The position numbers were made by a program, and so were the translations under genes. The notes under the pieces are model-generated. The model had not been told where the DNA came from. It was given only the letters and a program-made list of their open reading frames with translations, and searched no databases. A DNA stretch of 61,016 nucleotides. Origin: Planctomycetota bacterium. GTDB lineage: Bacteria; Planctomycetota; Planctomycetia; Gemmatales; Gemmataceae. Location: contig JAIOPV010000156.1 of assembly GCA_021413735.1 (NCBI GenBank), forward strand, positions 1-61,016. The letters run 5' to 3'. This document shows positions 17,552-26,580 of the stretch, one piece after another (positions within the stretch are counted from its first letter, which is position 1; each line of letters begins with the position of its first letter).

Positions 17552-18175
17552 ATGACCAGCGACATCGTGATCGTCGATTACGGCATGGCGAACTTGCGGA
17601 GCGTCCAGAAGGCGTTCGAGCAGGTGGGTCATACCGCCGAGATTACGTCTGACGCTGATCGTATCGCGAAGGCACATAAGGTCGTGTTGCCGGGTGTCGG
17701 GGCGTTCTGCGATGCGATCGCGCGTTTGCGGGAAACGCATCTCGGATCCGCGATTACGGATCACATCAAGCGGGGCCGACCGTTCCTGGGAATCTGCCTC
17801 GGAATGCAGATGCTCTTCACTCGCAGCTTCGAGGACGGGCAGCACGCGGGGCTTGATCTCTTTCACGGTGATGTGGTGCGGTTCCCGAGCGTGCCTGGGC
17901 TGAAGGTGCCCCAAATGGGCTGGAACACGCTCGATTTCACGCAACCGACGTGCCCGCTGCTTGCGAACCTTCCAGCGGAGGCGGCGGTGTACTTCGTCCA
18001 CTCGTATTACGTGGCACCGACCGATCCGAAGTGCATTGCGGCAACGGCCGATTACCCGACGCCATTCACTGCGGTCGTGTGGCGAGATAATGTCTTCGCG
18101 ACGCAGTTCCACCCCGAGAAAAGCCAGCGAGTCGGGCTTCAGATGCTGAAGAACTTCGCGGAATACGCTGCTTGA
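17552..18175 (+). CDS. hisH: Imidazole glycerol phosphate synthase, glutaminase subunit
   Basis: A 207-residue class I glutamine amidotransferase. It supplies ammonia to HisF for making imidazole glycerol phosphate in histidine synthesis (with AICAR as by-product). Seen: IVDYGMANLRSVQKAF, the oxyanion strand PGVGAF, the nucleophile Cys82 in GICLGMQMLF, the HisH-specific VPQMGWNTL and YFVHSYYV, and the His/Glu pair in QFHPEKSQRVG. All triad residues are present. HisF, its obligate partner, is not next to it here, so the histidine genes are dispersed. Downstream is the ECF sigma gene. Confidence 0.93.
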   Translation: MTSDIVIVDYGMANLRSVQKAFEQVGHTAEITSDADRIAKAHKVVLPGVGAFCDAIARLRETHLGSAITDHIKRGRPFLGICLGMQMLFTRSFEDGQHAGLDLFHGDVVRFPSVPGLKVPQMGWNTLDFTQPTCPLLANLPAEAAVYFVHSYYVAPTDPKCIAATADYPTPFTAVVWRDNVFATQFHPEKSQRVGLQMLKNFAEYAA

Positions 18176-18205
18176 TTCCGGAATGCCTCTCCATTTCCCT
18201 TCGGT

Positions 18206-18211
18206 TATACT
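18206..18211 (+). promoter_or_regulatory. Possible -10 box upstream of the ECF sigma gene
   Basis: TATACT lies 47 bases before the sigma-factor ATG. No good -35 is seen 16-18 bases upstream, so this is a weak call. A short hairpin (GTGCTC 18221-18226 with GAGCAC 18235-18240) lies between it and the gene. Confidence 0.25.
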
Positions 18212-18257
18212 TTCGCTTGAGTGCTCTGCCTGATGAGCACCCGAGTCGGGAGCATAG

Positions 18258-18815
18258 ATGGAAAACGTCACCCAAATCCTGACAGCTATTCACGGCGGAG
18301 ATCAGGCTGCGGCAGCCCAACTGTTGCCGCTCGTTTACGACGAACTCCGTCGGCTCGCGGCCGGCAACATGGCACGCGAGTCGGCCGGTCACACGCTCAA
18401 CGCCACAGCCTTGGTTCACGAAGCGTATCTCCGCTTGATTGGGAGTTCGCCCGATATTGGCTGGAATCACCGCGGGCATTTCTTCGCGGCTGCGGCCGAG
18501 TCCATGCGTCGGATCCTGGTCGATCACGCTCGCAAGAAGCACGCACACAAGCGGGGCGGCGAACACCAACGTGTGCCTCTCGATGATGTGCAAATCGCAG
18601 CCCCCGAAACCGATATCGACCTGCTGGCGCTCGACGAGGCTCTGACTCGGCTCGCGAGCATTGATGCAGAGGCCGCGAAGCTCGTGCAGTTGCGGTACTT
18701 CTCGGGCCTGACAACTGCACAGGCCGCCGAGTGCATGGGAACATCGACACGCACCGCCGAACGACTCTGGGCATTCGCTCGCGCCTGGTTATACCGGGAA
18801 ATGGCAGGCGATTGA
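18258..18815 (+). CDS. ECF-type RNA polymerase sigma factor (planctomycete kinase-linked type)
   Basis: A 185-residue sigma factor with only regions 2 and 4. Region 2: LLPLVYDELRRLAAGNMARE, LNATALVHEAYLRL and FFAAAAESMRRILVDHARKK. Region 4: LVQLRYFSGLTTAQAAECMG and TSTRTAERLWAFARAWLYRE. This is the planctomycete-enriched group whose genes commonly sit beside Ser/Thr protein kinases. The next gene, starting 34 bases later, is such a kinase. The expected model is that kinase signalling controls the sigma factor, since no anti-sigma gene is present. That link is family knowledge plus neighbourhood, not shown by the sequence. Confidence 0.9.
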   Translation: MENVTQILTAIHGGDQAAAAQLLPLVYDELRRLAAGNMARESAGHTLNATALVHEAYLRLIGSSPDIGWNHRGHFFAAAAESMRRILVDHARKKHAHKRGGEHQRVPLDDVQIAAPETDIDLLALDEALTRLASIDAEAAKLVQLRYFSGLTTAQAAECMGTSTRTAERLWAFARAWLYREMAGD

Positions 18816-18849
18816 CGAATCATCAGCGCGAAGTAAAGGGTCGCCCGAG

Positions 18850-20682
18850 ATGAATGAACGCAGCATTTTTTTGGAAGCATTCGACCGCACTGATCCGGTC
18901 GAACGCTGTGCCTATCTCGATGGCGTTTGCGGGAATGATTCGGCACTTCGCAGCCGCGTCGAGGCACTTCTCGCTGCTCACGTCGATTCCAGTGGTTTCT
19001 TGGAGAAACCGGGTGTTCCCGTGGATCGACTTCTCGCGATGGCGAACACGCCCGGCACGGTGGTTGACCACGTGCCGGCCGGCCGTTCCTCTGCAAAAGT
19101 CCGCATGGTCGATGAACCCCAAAAGGCGTTCGCCGACGAAACCACAGCACTTCTTCACCGCCGCCTGAAGTGGGTCACGCTCGTTACCGTTTGCCCGATG
19201 GCGCTCGCGTTGCCGCCGACGCTCGCGTTGCCATTTCTTGAACTGCGGATTCTACTCCTCGTCATTTGCCTGGGCTGTGTCTGGCGACTCTACTCGCTCC
19301 GCAACCCCTCCCGTCGGCAGTTGCGGCTCCTCGAAGTGCTACTGTTCGGCGCGGTGGCGGTTCAGATGACCGTGATGCCCGCTGCGCTCATGCTCGACAG
19401 CGCGCGAAGTGACCATTTCACGACGGTCATCATGGATGGATACTTCATCCAGGGTGTGTGGGTACTCGTCATTATCAGCTACGGAATGCTGATCCCGAAC
19501 ACCTGGCAGCGTGCCCTGATGATTCTGCTTCCCGCAGGGTTGATCCCGTATGTCAGCACGCAGGTTCTCAGTCTGTACGAACCGAAGGTTAAGGAAGCGT
19601 TCGACTCGCTGCATCACGGCACGCCGTTCCCGGTGGCGCTGGTGGCGGTCGCGGAGGCACTATTCTACGCGCACATCTTGAACGTTAGCCGGTGGGAGTT
19701 GTACCGTGCCCGCAAGTTCGGTCAGTATCGGCTTCAGGAAAAGCTTGGGGCTGGTGGCATGGGCGAGGTGTACCGGGCCGAACACGAGTTGCTCAAACGC
19801 TCATGTGCCATCAAGCTGATCCGCCCGGGCATCGACGCGGACCCCGCAGCCATCGCTCGTTTTGAACAGGAAGTGCGAGCCACGGCGAGGCTCTCGCACT
19901 GGAACACGGTGGAGATCTACGATTACGGCCGAACCGACGAAGGTGCGTTCTACTACGTGATGGAACTGCTGCGGGGTTTGAGCCTCGATGAACTCGTGCG
20001 GCGACATGGGCCGTTACCGCCCGGCCGTGTGGTGTATCTGCTGACGCAGGTCTGCGCTGCACTGCGAGAGGCGCACACGCAGGGGTTGATCCACCGAGAC
20101 ATCAAGCCGGCGAACATTTTCTCTGCGTCTCGCGGCGGCGTGCATGATGTCGCGAAACTGCTTGATTTCGGGCTGGTTCACCAGGTCGCGGGCAATGCAG
20201 ATGACCGTACCGAGGAAGGGGTCATCAGCGGTTCGCCAGCGTACATGGCTCCGGAACAGGCGATTGCGGGCGGGCCAGTCGATGCTCGCTGCGATCTCTA
20301 TGCGCTCGGTGGCGTGGCGTACTTTCTGTTGACAGGCCGTTCACCATTCGACGGCGCGACAATTTACGATCAACTCGCGGCTCATCGGCACACACCCGTC
20401 GTTCCGCCATCGAAACGGGTGGAAGGTGTGCCGCGTGATTTGGAGCGGGTCGTGCTGCGGTGTCTCGCGAAAACACCCGGCGAACGGTTCCTCACTGCGG
20501 ATGCTCTGCAACAAGCGCTGCGTGAGTGTGAGTGTGCTTCGGAGTGGGATGTGGAGCGTGCCGCTCGTTGGTGGGCGGCGTGCCCGGAAGTGCCGGAATC
20601 GGTGGAGGCCGCTCCGACTCCAGGCCCGGTTGCGGCCGAGGCGAAGGCACCGACGGTGGTGACGGTGCGTGTTCGCAGGTGA
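18850..20682 (+). CDS. Membrane Ser/Thr protein kinase (membrane part N-terminal)
   Basis: A 610-residue kinase. The first about 55 residues (ERCAYLDGVCGNDSALRSRVEALL) form the short helical segment commonly found at the N-terminus of planctomycete kinases linked to ECF sigma factors. About six hydrophobic segments follow (110-285). The Hanks-type kinase domain is at 293-560: GAGGMGEVYRA, Lys322 in CAIKLI, LIHRDIKPANI, LLDFGLV and SGSPAYMAPEQ. All key residues are present, so it should be active. The arrangement (membrane first, kinase last) is the reverse of the common PknB layout. It forms a tight pair with the upstream sigma factor. Confidence 0.9.
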   Translation: MNERSIFLEAFDRTDPVERCAYLDGVCGNDSALRSRVEALLAAHVDSSGFLEKPGVPVDRLLAMANTPGTVVDHVPAGRSSAKVRMVDEPQKAFADETTALLHRRLKWVTLVTVCPMALALPPTLALPFLELRILLLVICLGCVWRLYSLRNPSRRQLRLLEVLLFGAVAVQMTVMPAALMLDSARSDHFTTVIMDGYFIQGVWVLVIISYGMLIPNTWQRALMILLPAGLIPYVSTQVLSLYEPKVKEAFDSLHHGTPFPVALVAVAEALFYAHILNVSRWELYRARKFGQYRLQEKLGAGGMGEVYRAEHELLKRSCAIKLIRPGIDADPAAIARFEQEVRATARLSHWNTVEIYDYGRTDEGAFYYVMELLRGLSLDELVRRHGPLPPGRVVYLLTQVCAALREAHTQGLIHRDIKPANIFSASRGGVHDVAKLLDFGLVHQVAGNADDRTEEGVISGSPAYMAPEQAIAGGPVDARCDLYALGGVAYFLLTGRSPFDGATIYDQLAAHRHTPVVPPSKRVEGVPRDLERVVLRCLAKTPGERFLTADALQQALRECECASEWDVERAARWWAACPEVPESVEAAPTPGPVAAEAKAPTVVTVRVRR

Positions 20683-20697
20683 TGCGAGCGCTGACGC

Positions 20698-21489
20698 TCA
20701 GAGCCCGAGAACGTCGTTCATCGTGTAGCGGCCGGCGGGGCGATTCGCCAGGAATTTGGCTGCCAGAAGTGCCCCGCGAGTGTAGCTGTCGCGGTTGTGG
20801 CCCTTGTGAACCAACTCCAGCGTTTCGCCGATTGTGGTGAAGATGATCGTGTGTTCGCCAACGTTGTCGCCACCACGAACCGCGTGAACGCCGATCTCTT
20901 CAGCTTTCCGTTCGCCAATGATCCCCTCGCGACCGTGGACGAAGTGGCCACCTTGCACTTCCTGAATGGTCTCGGCGAATCGCATCGCCGTGCCGCTCGG
21001 CGAATCCTTCTTGAAGCGGTGATGCCGTTCCACGATCTCCGCGTCGAAGCCCTTGCCCTTCAGAGCCTCAGCCGCGAGCTTCGTGAGCTTGAACAGCAGG
21101 TTCACGACGAGACTCATGTTCGGAGCGAACAGCACGGCCGTTTGGTGAGCCGCTGCCTCGATCTCTTCCTTTTGCGCTGTGCTGTGACCGGTCGTGGCGA
21201 CGACAATTGGAATTTGCCGTCCGACACAAACCGGCAGGATCGCCATCGTGCCAGCGGGTGCCGAGAAGTCGATCACGCAATCTGGTCGAATCGACAACGC
21301 TAACTCCGGCGTGATGGGCACGCCAATGTTGCCGACGCCAGCGACCTCGCCAGCGTCCCGACCTTGCACCGGGCTGCTTGGAGCGTCGAGCGCCGCGACC
21401 ACTTTCAGAACGGAATCTTCGCTGGCAAGGGCAATGAGCCGTTGACCCATCCGCCCGCCCGCCCCGTTAATCGCAATGTGAATCTTCAT
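20698..21489 (-). CDS. dapB: 4-hydroxy-tetrahydrodipicolinate reductase
   Basis: A 263-residue NAD(P)H-dependent enzyme of the lysine/diaminopimelate pathway, feeding lysine and peptidoglycan cross-link precursors. Seen: the dinucleotide loop INGAGGRMGQRL, VIDFSAPAGTM, VATTGHS, APNMSLVVNLLF, and the family signature ERHHRFKKDSPSGTA with the catalytic His and Lys. C-terminal HTIIFTTIGETLELVHK follows. It converges with the kinase gene 15 bases away with little room for a terminator. Next upstream on the same strand is pgi, 44 bases away. Other dap genes are not nearby. Confidence 0.93.
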   Translation of the reverse strand: MKIHIAINGAGGRMGQRLIALASEDSVLKVVAALDAPSSPVQGRDAGEVAGVGNIGVPITPELALSIRPDCVIDFSAPAGTMAILPVCVGRQIPIVVATTGHSTAQKEEIEAAAHQTAVLFAPNMSLVVNLLFKLTKLAAEALKGKGFDAEIVERHHRFKKDSPSGTAMRFAETIQEVQGGHFVHGREGIIGERKAEEIGVHAVRGGDNVGEHTIIFTTIGETLELVHKGHNRDSYTRGALLAAKFLANRPAGRYTMNDVLGL

Positions 21490-21533
21490 TTGCTACTCTT
21501 GAGAACTCGACAAAACCCGCTGTGCCGATTGGC

Positions 21534-23168
21534 TCACAGCCCCTTCAACTTCCGGAATCGCCGAATCAGCGCGTTCGTGGAACTGTCGTGTCCGAGTTTC
21601 GGTTCGGCTTTGTCGGCCAACTCCGGGATGATTCGCTGAGCAAGCACCTTGCCCAACTCCACGCCCCACTGATCGAACGAACCGATGTTCCACACCGCAC
21701 CCTGCGTGAACACGTTGTGTTCGTACAGCGCGACGAGCCGGCCCAGTACTTCCGGCGTCAGCTTGTCCGCGAAGATCGTGTTCGACGGACGGTTCCCCTC
21801 GAACACGCGGTGCGGCACCAGCCAGTCCGCCGTGCCTTCGGCCTTCACCTGCTCGGGCGTCTTCCCGAACGCGAGCGCCTCGCTCTGGGCGAAGACGTTC
21901 GCCATGAGGATATCGTGGTGCGCACCGTGCGGGTTCAGCGAGTGCCCGAACGCGATGAAGTCGCACGGGATGAGCCGCGTGCCCTGGTGAATCAACTGGT
22001 AGAAGGAGTGCTGACCGTTGGTGCCAGGTTCGCCCCAATAGATCGGGCCAGTGTCGTAATCGACCGTGGCACCGTCGAGCGTGACGTGCTTGCCGTTGCT
22101 CTCCATTGTGAGCTGTTGCAGGTACGCCGGGAACCGCTTCAGGTATTGGTCATATGGCAACACCGCGACCGTCTGAGCTCCGAAGAAGTCGTTGTACCAC
22201 ACCGAGAGCAGGCCCATGATGACCGGCAGGTTCTTCTCGAACGGCGTCGTGCGGAAGTGTTCGTCCATCTCGTGGAAGCCGGTCAACATCTTCCCGAAGT
22301 TCTCGGGGCCGACGGCGATCATCGTCGAGAGACCGATCGCGGAATCCATCGAGTAGCGACCGCCAACCCAGTCCCAGAAGCCGAACATATTCGCGGTGTC
22401 GATGCCGAACTCGGACACCTTCGCACCGTTCGTCGAAACCGCGACGAAGTGCTTCGCCACAGCCTTCGCGTCGCCGCCCAAGCCCTTCAGCAACCAGTCG
22501 CGGGCACTGTGGGCGTTCGTCATCGTCTCCAGCGTCGTGAAAGTCTTCGACGAGATGATGAACAGCGTTTCCGACGGGTCGAGGTCTTGCGTCGCTTCCG
22601 TGAAGTCGGTGCCATCGACGTTCGACACAAACCGGAACGTCATGTTGCGGTCGCTGTAGTGCCGCAATGCTTCGTAGGCCATAACCGGCCCGAGGTCGGA
22701 GCCGCCGATGCCGACATTCACGACGTTCTTGATGCGTTTGCCAGTGTGACCCTTCCAGGCTCCGCTGCGAACCTTGTTGCAGAACTCGCCCATCTTGTCC
22801 AGCACGGCGTGAACTTCCGGTACAACGTTTACGCCATCAACGACGATGCTGCTACCTTTCGGAGCACGCAGCGCGACGTGGAGAACCGCACGGTTCTCGG
22901 TGATGTTGATCTTGTCACCGCGGAACATCGCTTCGATGCGAGCCTTCAACCCCGACTCTTCCGCAAGTTGGAACAGCAACTTCAGCGTTTCGTCGGAGAT
23001 GCGATTCTTGGAGTAGTCGAGGTAGAGGCCGAGGGCTTCCGCCGAGAAGCGTTCGCCGCGTTTGGGGTCGGCGTCGAAGAGTTGGCGAAGGTGCGAGCCC
23101 TGGATTTTCTGGTGGTGGGCCTGCAATGCCTTCCACGCCGGGCGCTGCGTCAACGGTGCGAGACTCAT
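21534..23168 (-). CDS. pgi: Glucose-6-phosphate isomerase
   Basis: A 544-residue cytoplasmic enzyme interconverting glucose 6-phosphate and fructose 6-phosphate. Family marks in order: [74 protein letters not shown] (the catalytic Arg), the [15 protein letters not shown] signature with catalytic His, and [11 protein letters not shown] near the end. Length matches the long bacterial form. It is preceded 36 bases upstream on the same strand by the histidine phosphatase gene. Confidence 0.95.
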   Translation of the reverse strand: MSLAPLTQRPAWKALQAHHQKIQGSHLRQLFDADPKRGERFSAEALGLYLDYSKNRISDETLKLLFQLAEESGLKARIEAMFRGDKINITENRAVLHVALRAPKGSSIVVDGVNVVPEVHAVLDKMGEFCNKVRSGAWKGHTGKRIKNVVNVGIGGSDLGPVMAYEALRHYSDRNMTFRFVSNVDGTDFTEATQDLDPSETLFIISSKTFTTLETMTNAHSARDWLLKGLGGDAKAVAKHFVAVSTNGAKVSEFGIDTANMFGFWDWVGGRYSMDSAIGLSTMIAVGPENFGKMLTGFHEMDEHFRTTPFEKNLPVIMGLLSVWYNDFFGAQTVAVLPYDQYLKRFPAYLQQLTMESNGKHVTLDGATVDYDTGPIYWGEPGTNGQHSFYQLIHQGTRLIPCDFIAFGHSLNPHGAHHDILMANVFAQSEALAFGKTPEQVKAEGTADWLVPHRVFEGNRPSNTIFADKLTPEVLGRLVALYEHNVFTQGAVWNIGSFDQWGVELGKVLAQRIIPELADKAEPKLGHDSSTNALIRRFRKLKGL

Positions 23169-23204
23169 GGTGATGTCCTTGGGTGAGTGAATCGTGTTCG
23201 TGGT

Positions 23205-23801
23205 TCAGACGGCGTGTCGCGTTTCGTTCCACAGTCGAATGACTGGCTTCGACCAGTCGCGGTCATAGCCGAGTTCGCTCAGGCTCGCGGTGCCCAGAAT
23301 GAGGTAGCGACCGACAACCGCCGGGTCGATGTCAAGCCAACGAGCCGCCAGCACCCGCAGGATGTGGCCGCTCGAAAAGATCAGCACGTCCTTCTTCACA
23401 GCTCGAATCTTTGCGACCATGCGATCAGCACGAGCGGAGATTTGCTCCAGCGTTTCGCCGCCGGGACAGCCATCGTGGAACAGCTCCCACCCTGGACGTT
23501 CGACGCGAATCTCGGCCGTGCGCAGACCTTCGTATTTGCCGTAATCCCACTCGACGAGATCGCGGTCGACCTCGGCAACCGCGCCGAATCCGGCGATCTC
23601 GGCTGTCCTGCTGGCTCGCTGAAGGGGGCTGGTGAAAACCTTTGCGACGTTCAGACCCTTGAGGCGTGCGCCGAGGCTGCGTGCGTTCTCGACGCCGCGG
23701 TCGGTGAGTGGCAAATCGGTGAGGCCCGTGTGTTGCCCTGAAAGGCTCCACGCGGTTTCGCCGTGCCTGGCCAAGTAAATGACTGGGAACGCCTCACTCA
23801 T
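23205..23801 (-). CDS. Histidine phosphatase family protein (phosphoglycerate-mutase-like)
   Basis: A 198-residue member of the RHG superfamily. The catalytic phosphate pocket is YLARHGETAWS, followed by TGLTDLPLTDRGVENARSLG, FTSPLQRASRTAEIAG, DLVEWDYGKYEGLR and the second His in SSGHILRVLAARWL. It could be a phosphoglycerate mutase, alpha-ribazole phosphatase or sugar phosphatase; sequence alone does not decide. The ATG at 23801 is chosen over an adjacent GTG because AAGAGG is optimally spaced for it. Placement before pgi suggests sugar-phosphate metabolism. Confidence 0.85.
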   Translation of the reverse strand: MSEAFPVIYLARHGETAWSLSGQHTGLTDLPLTDRGVENARSLGARLKGLNVAKVFTSPLQRASRTAEIAGFGAVAEVDRDLVEWDYGKYEGLRTAEIRVERPGWELFHDGCPGGETLEQISARADRMVAKIRAVKKDVLIFSSGHILRVLAARWLDIDPAVVGRYLILGTASLSELGYDRDWSKPVIRLWNETRHAV

Positions 23802-23919
23802 CACGCGGCCTCTTGGGTGATTCGGATAACGGAATCATCTCAGTGTGGTGTTCGATATACGAACCGAAACCTGCCCTCACATCCCGAATCTGGCATTCGT
23901 TCCAGGGAACGACCCGAAG

Positions 23920-24435
23920 TTAAAACTCCCAGTTGTTCAGCTTCATCATGAAGAACACGAAGGCGACGGCGAAGATGATGAGCCAGATTACAACCTGCCA
24001 CGGATGCTTGTTGCCGAAATGCTCTCGCATCACGGTCAACACAGCCTGCTCGGTCTGTTCCGAAGACTCCGAGACGTCGGTACCCTTCGGCCAGATGTGG
24101 AAGCCGCCACGGTCCTGATACAGTCCGCCAAGTTGGCGAATTTCCCACACGCCCCAGATGCCGTGACCATCGTTGACACCGCGATACGCGACGGAATGCC
24201 GACCGATGTACTTCTTTCTCCAGGCACATTTGCCGGTGTCGGTTTCGTATTCGCCGTCGATGGTGTACGCTCCGACGCGGTCGCTGCCTTGGCCGCTGAG
24301 TTTGCCGTTGGTCCAGGTGAGTTGCATGTCCATCGTGTGACGCCCGGGCAGCCAGTACTGGAGGTAGAAGCCGGTCCAACCGCCGCCGGGAAAGCGGGCA
24401 TCGCTTTCTGAAGCGACAATTTCAAATCCAGCCAT
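23920..24435 (-). CDS. Unrecognised protein with C-terminal membrane anchor
   Basis: A 171-residue protein I do not recognise. The body contains many aromatic and Gly-rich strands (GGWTGFYLQYWLPGRHTMDM, GIWGVWEIRQLGGLYQDRGG), suggesting a small beta-barrel or lipocalin-like domain. It ends in one hydrophobic segment (WQVVIWLIIFAVAFVFFMM) just before the C-terminus, so it may be tail-anchored with the body in the cytoplasm. It lies 20 bases after the HAD-like gene on the same strand, probably cotranscribed. The 118-base space downstream shows nothing clear. Confidence 0.65.
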   Translation of the reverse strand: MAGFEIVASESDARFPGGGWTGFYLQYWLPGRHTMDMQLTWTNGKLSGQGSDRVGAYTIDGEYETDTGKCAWRKKYIGRHSVAYRGVNDGHGIWGVWEIRQLGGLYQDRGGFHIWPKGTDVSESSEQTEQAVLTVMREHFGNKHPWQVVIWLIIFAVAFVFFMMKLNNWEF

Positions 24436-24455
24436 CTCTGCACCTTCTGTTCAGG

Positions 24456-24833
24456 TCAGGTGTCGGACTTCACTGAGCTTGCGGTCGCCATCCATTGGCG
24501 ATTGGTGAAGTCGAAGTTCTTCGCATTCCGCACCTTCATCACGAGGGTGCGGGATGTGACCGGCATGAGGCACGCATCGGTATCCTCGAAGAACACGTCC
24601 ACACTGAGCGTTTCACACCAGAATGCCTTGTCTTCTTGATTCCGAGCAAACTGGAAGCGGTTGTACTCAATTCCCCACGCGGCCAACTGCTCGACCATCA
24701 CCGGACGCAACGCGGGGTGCCGATACGTCAGAACGATGACCTCGCTTCCCGAGGCACGCAACGCGACCGACAACACCCGAAAGAATTCGGGGTGTTCGGT
24801 AATGGTACCGTCAAAGTCGAGAGCTACTCGCAT
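24456..24833 (-). CDS. Small HAD-like hydrolase
   Basis: A 125-residue protein opening with the HAD motif I, VALDFDGTITEHP (nucleophile Asp and the second Asp two residues on). A motif II-like VIVLTYRH follows (Thr), with an acidic pair in VFFEDTDACLM. It lacks a cap domain, as in small HAD phosphatases and nucleotidase-like proteins. The start at 24833 is preferred because the long upstream in-frame extension has no HAD features and runs over the divergent zinc-ribbon gene. Substrate unknown. Confidence 0.72.
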   Translation of the reverse strand: MRVALDFDGTITEHPEFFRVLSVALRASGSEVIVLTYRHPALRPVMVEQLAAWGIEYNRFQFARNQEDKAFWCETLSVDVFFEDTDACLMPVTSRTLVMKVRNAKNFDFTNRQWMATASSVKSDT

Positions 24834-24965
24834 GATGTGCTTGAAGTTACCGAGACGTGATGATGAACGCAAGCAACGGTCACACATCCGCTGAATTTGG
24901 ACGGACGCTTGTGTGTGCTGTGAGGGTGGGTTACCGTGGGGCCATCGCACAATCAGGAGACAGAC

Positions 24966-25568
24966 GTGGTTGATGCAAAGAACTGCGCACGGTGTAACTT
25001 CCCCAACCCGCTCGGCGCCTTGAACTGCGGCTCGTGTGCATTCGACTTCGCAGACTGGGAGCGACGCGGTCGACCGTCGTTCTGTCAGAGCTGCGGGGTG
25101 GAGGGTGAAACCCGGTTCGTCGCGTTTCATCAGCACATTGGCGCTGTGTACCTGATGTTCCACAAACGCGATGAAGGACGGTTCTGCAAGACGTGCGTGA
25201 ACGAACACTTTTGGTCGAAGACGGCGATTACGGGGGCGCTTGGCTGGTGGGGGTTCATCTCACTCTTCGTCACCCCGATCGTTCTGCTGCACAACATTGG
25301 CCGATACGTGCTTTGTCTTGGCATGGCCGCTCCCACAGGGAAAGTCGCGGGAAGTCGAGGTCCGCGTGTCCCTAACCAACCACGCCAGGAGGTTCAGTTA
25401 GTCGGCCAAAACTGCGCACAGTGCAGCGAGCGTATCCCAAGCGTAATTGATGGTCTGTTCTGTCCGAGTTGCGACAAACCGGTTCATAATCGGTGCGTGC
25501 GACCGGGCGAAGGACCGGGCTGCAAGACGTGCGGTGCTGCGAACCCGGCGTGGCGTGCGACTATTTAG
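24966..25568 (+). CDS. Zinc-ribbon / RING-like membrane protein
   Basis: A 200-residue Cys-rich protein of unknown role. An N-terminal CxxC pair set (NCARCNFPNPLGALNCGSC) and two further pairs (FCQSC and FCKTC) precede one or two hydrophobic segments (GWWGFISLFVTPIVLL, IGRYVLCLGMAAP). The C-terminus has a RING/B-box-like array: CAQCSERIPSVIDGLFCPSC, HNRCVRPGEGPGCKTCG. At least three zinc sites are likely. GTG at 24966 is chosen as start because AGGAGA lies eight bases upstream, versus a weaker GTG at 24936. Divergent from the HAD-like gene. Confidence 0.65.
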   Translation: MVDAKNCARCNFPNPLGALNCGSCAFDFADWERRGRPSFCQSCGVEGETRFVAFHQHIGAVYLMFHKRDEGRFCKTCVNEHFWSKTAITGALGWWGFISLFVTPIVLLHNIGRYVLCLGMAAPTGKVAGSRGPRVPNQPRQEVQLVGQNCAQCSERIPSVIDGLFCPSCDKPVHNRCVRPGEGPGCKTCGAANPAWRATI

Positions 25569-25590
25569 GCGAACGCTGCTTTCCGACTAC

Positions 25591-26433
25591 TCACACCTTC
25601 TGCGGTTTCTTGTGTCGCTTCGCCATTACTTTTGGCTTCTCGGGTTCCGCGAACTCGATCATCTGCAATCGCTTCCGAACCGCGTCCGCGTACTCCTCCG
25701 ACAGTTCCACGCCAAGGAATCGGCGGTCGAGCTTCTTCGACACGGCGAGCGTTGTACCGCTGCCTGCGAATGGGTCGATCACCAAATCGCCCGGATTCGA
25801 CGCCACCTTGATGATGCGGTCCAGCACCGCCTCCGGCATCTGACACGGATGATTCAACCGCTCGTGGAAGGTGCCGCACACTCGCGGCACGTGCCAGGTG
25901 TCCGTGTCCGCACCGAAGTGTTCGTCGGTTTCCTGCGGACGCAGCACCCACGTATCGTCAGGCAGCTTGCCAACAGGGTTCGCACGGCGGTCTGCGTATG
26001 TCGTCATGCGTGCCGACGGCACTCGCACGGGATCCGGGTTGAACGTGTAGTTCTTCGGGTCACGGACGTAGTAGAAGATGTGCGCATGACTGCGGTTGAA
26101 CTTCTTCGAGCAGTTCACCCCGAAGGTGTAATGCCACACGATCCAGTTGCGAAGCGTCAGGCCAAGAGCGTCGAGGCGAACCTTGTGTTCGGCCGCGTAT
26201 TCATCGCCGATCGCAAGGAACAACGAACCGCTCGGACTCAGAACTCGCACGGCCGCGGCGAGCCATTTGTCGGCCCACGCGAGGTAGTCGGACTTCGCTC
26301 GGCGGTCGTCGTAGACGTCGTATTCGTAGCCGATGTTGAACGGCGGATCGGCGAAGACCAGTTCGGCACATCCTGCCGGCAGTTTCGCGAGGACTTTCAG
26401 ACAGTCCCCCGTGATGACCTCATCCTGATTCAT
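25591..26433 (-). CDS. Solitary DNA methyltransferase (beta class, N6-adenine or N4-cytosine)
   Basis: A 280-residue SAM-dependent DNA methyltransferase. Motif IV (VFADPPFNIGY) comes near residue 30 and the SAM-binding motif I (VIDPFAGSGTTLAV) near the C-terminus. That motif order defines the beta class, like CcrM and HinfI methylases. The middle part is the likely recognition region. DPPF favours N6-adenine, but N4-cytosine is possible. No restriction endonuclease, helicase or specificity gene lies near, so it appears solitary. Its start is 148 bases from the 198-bp repeat copy B. Confidence 0.85.
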   Translation of the reverse strand: MNQDEVITGDCLKVLAKLPAGCAELVFADPPFNIGYEYDVYDDRRAKSDYLAWADKWLAAAVRVLSPSGSLFLAIGDEYAAEHKVRLDALGLTLRNWIVWHYTFGVNCSKKFNRSHAHIFYYVRDPKNYTFNPDPVRVPSARMTTYADRRANPVGKLPDDTWVLRPQETDEHFGADTDTWHVPRVCGTFHERLNHPCQMPEAVLDRIIKVASNPGDLVIDPFAGSGTTLAVSKKLDRRFLGVELSEEYADAVRKRLQMIEFAEPEKPKVMAKRHKKPQKV

Positions 26434-26580
26434 TGAGCCGCCCTTATCGATACCACTGGTTCAAATTCGCGCTGCGGCAATGTTGGCATATCCGCGCCAA
26501 ATGCGCAAGTCGGATTTGTCAGATTCGTGAAGTTGAGAAGTGGATCAGAAATTGGGGTGAGTCAAGCGCGCGATAATGGA

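Noticed and set aside
21522..23186. Long plus-strand open frame opposite pgi
   Set aside because: The minus strand encodes a full-length Pgi with all motifs; the antisense frame is a GC-rich shadow rich in Arg, His and Val with no family features.
24834..25208. N-terminal extension of the HAD-like gene
   Set aside because: It overlaps the divergent zinc-ribbon gene and carries no domain; the HAD fold begins at the ATG at 24833.
26460..26475. GGTTCAAATTC resembling a tRNA T-loop
   Set aside because: The flanking bases do not form a T-stem or acceptor stem, and no D-arm or anticodon arm lies upstream at the right distance.
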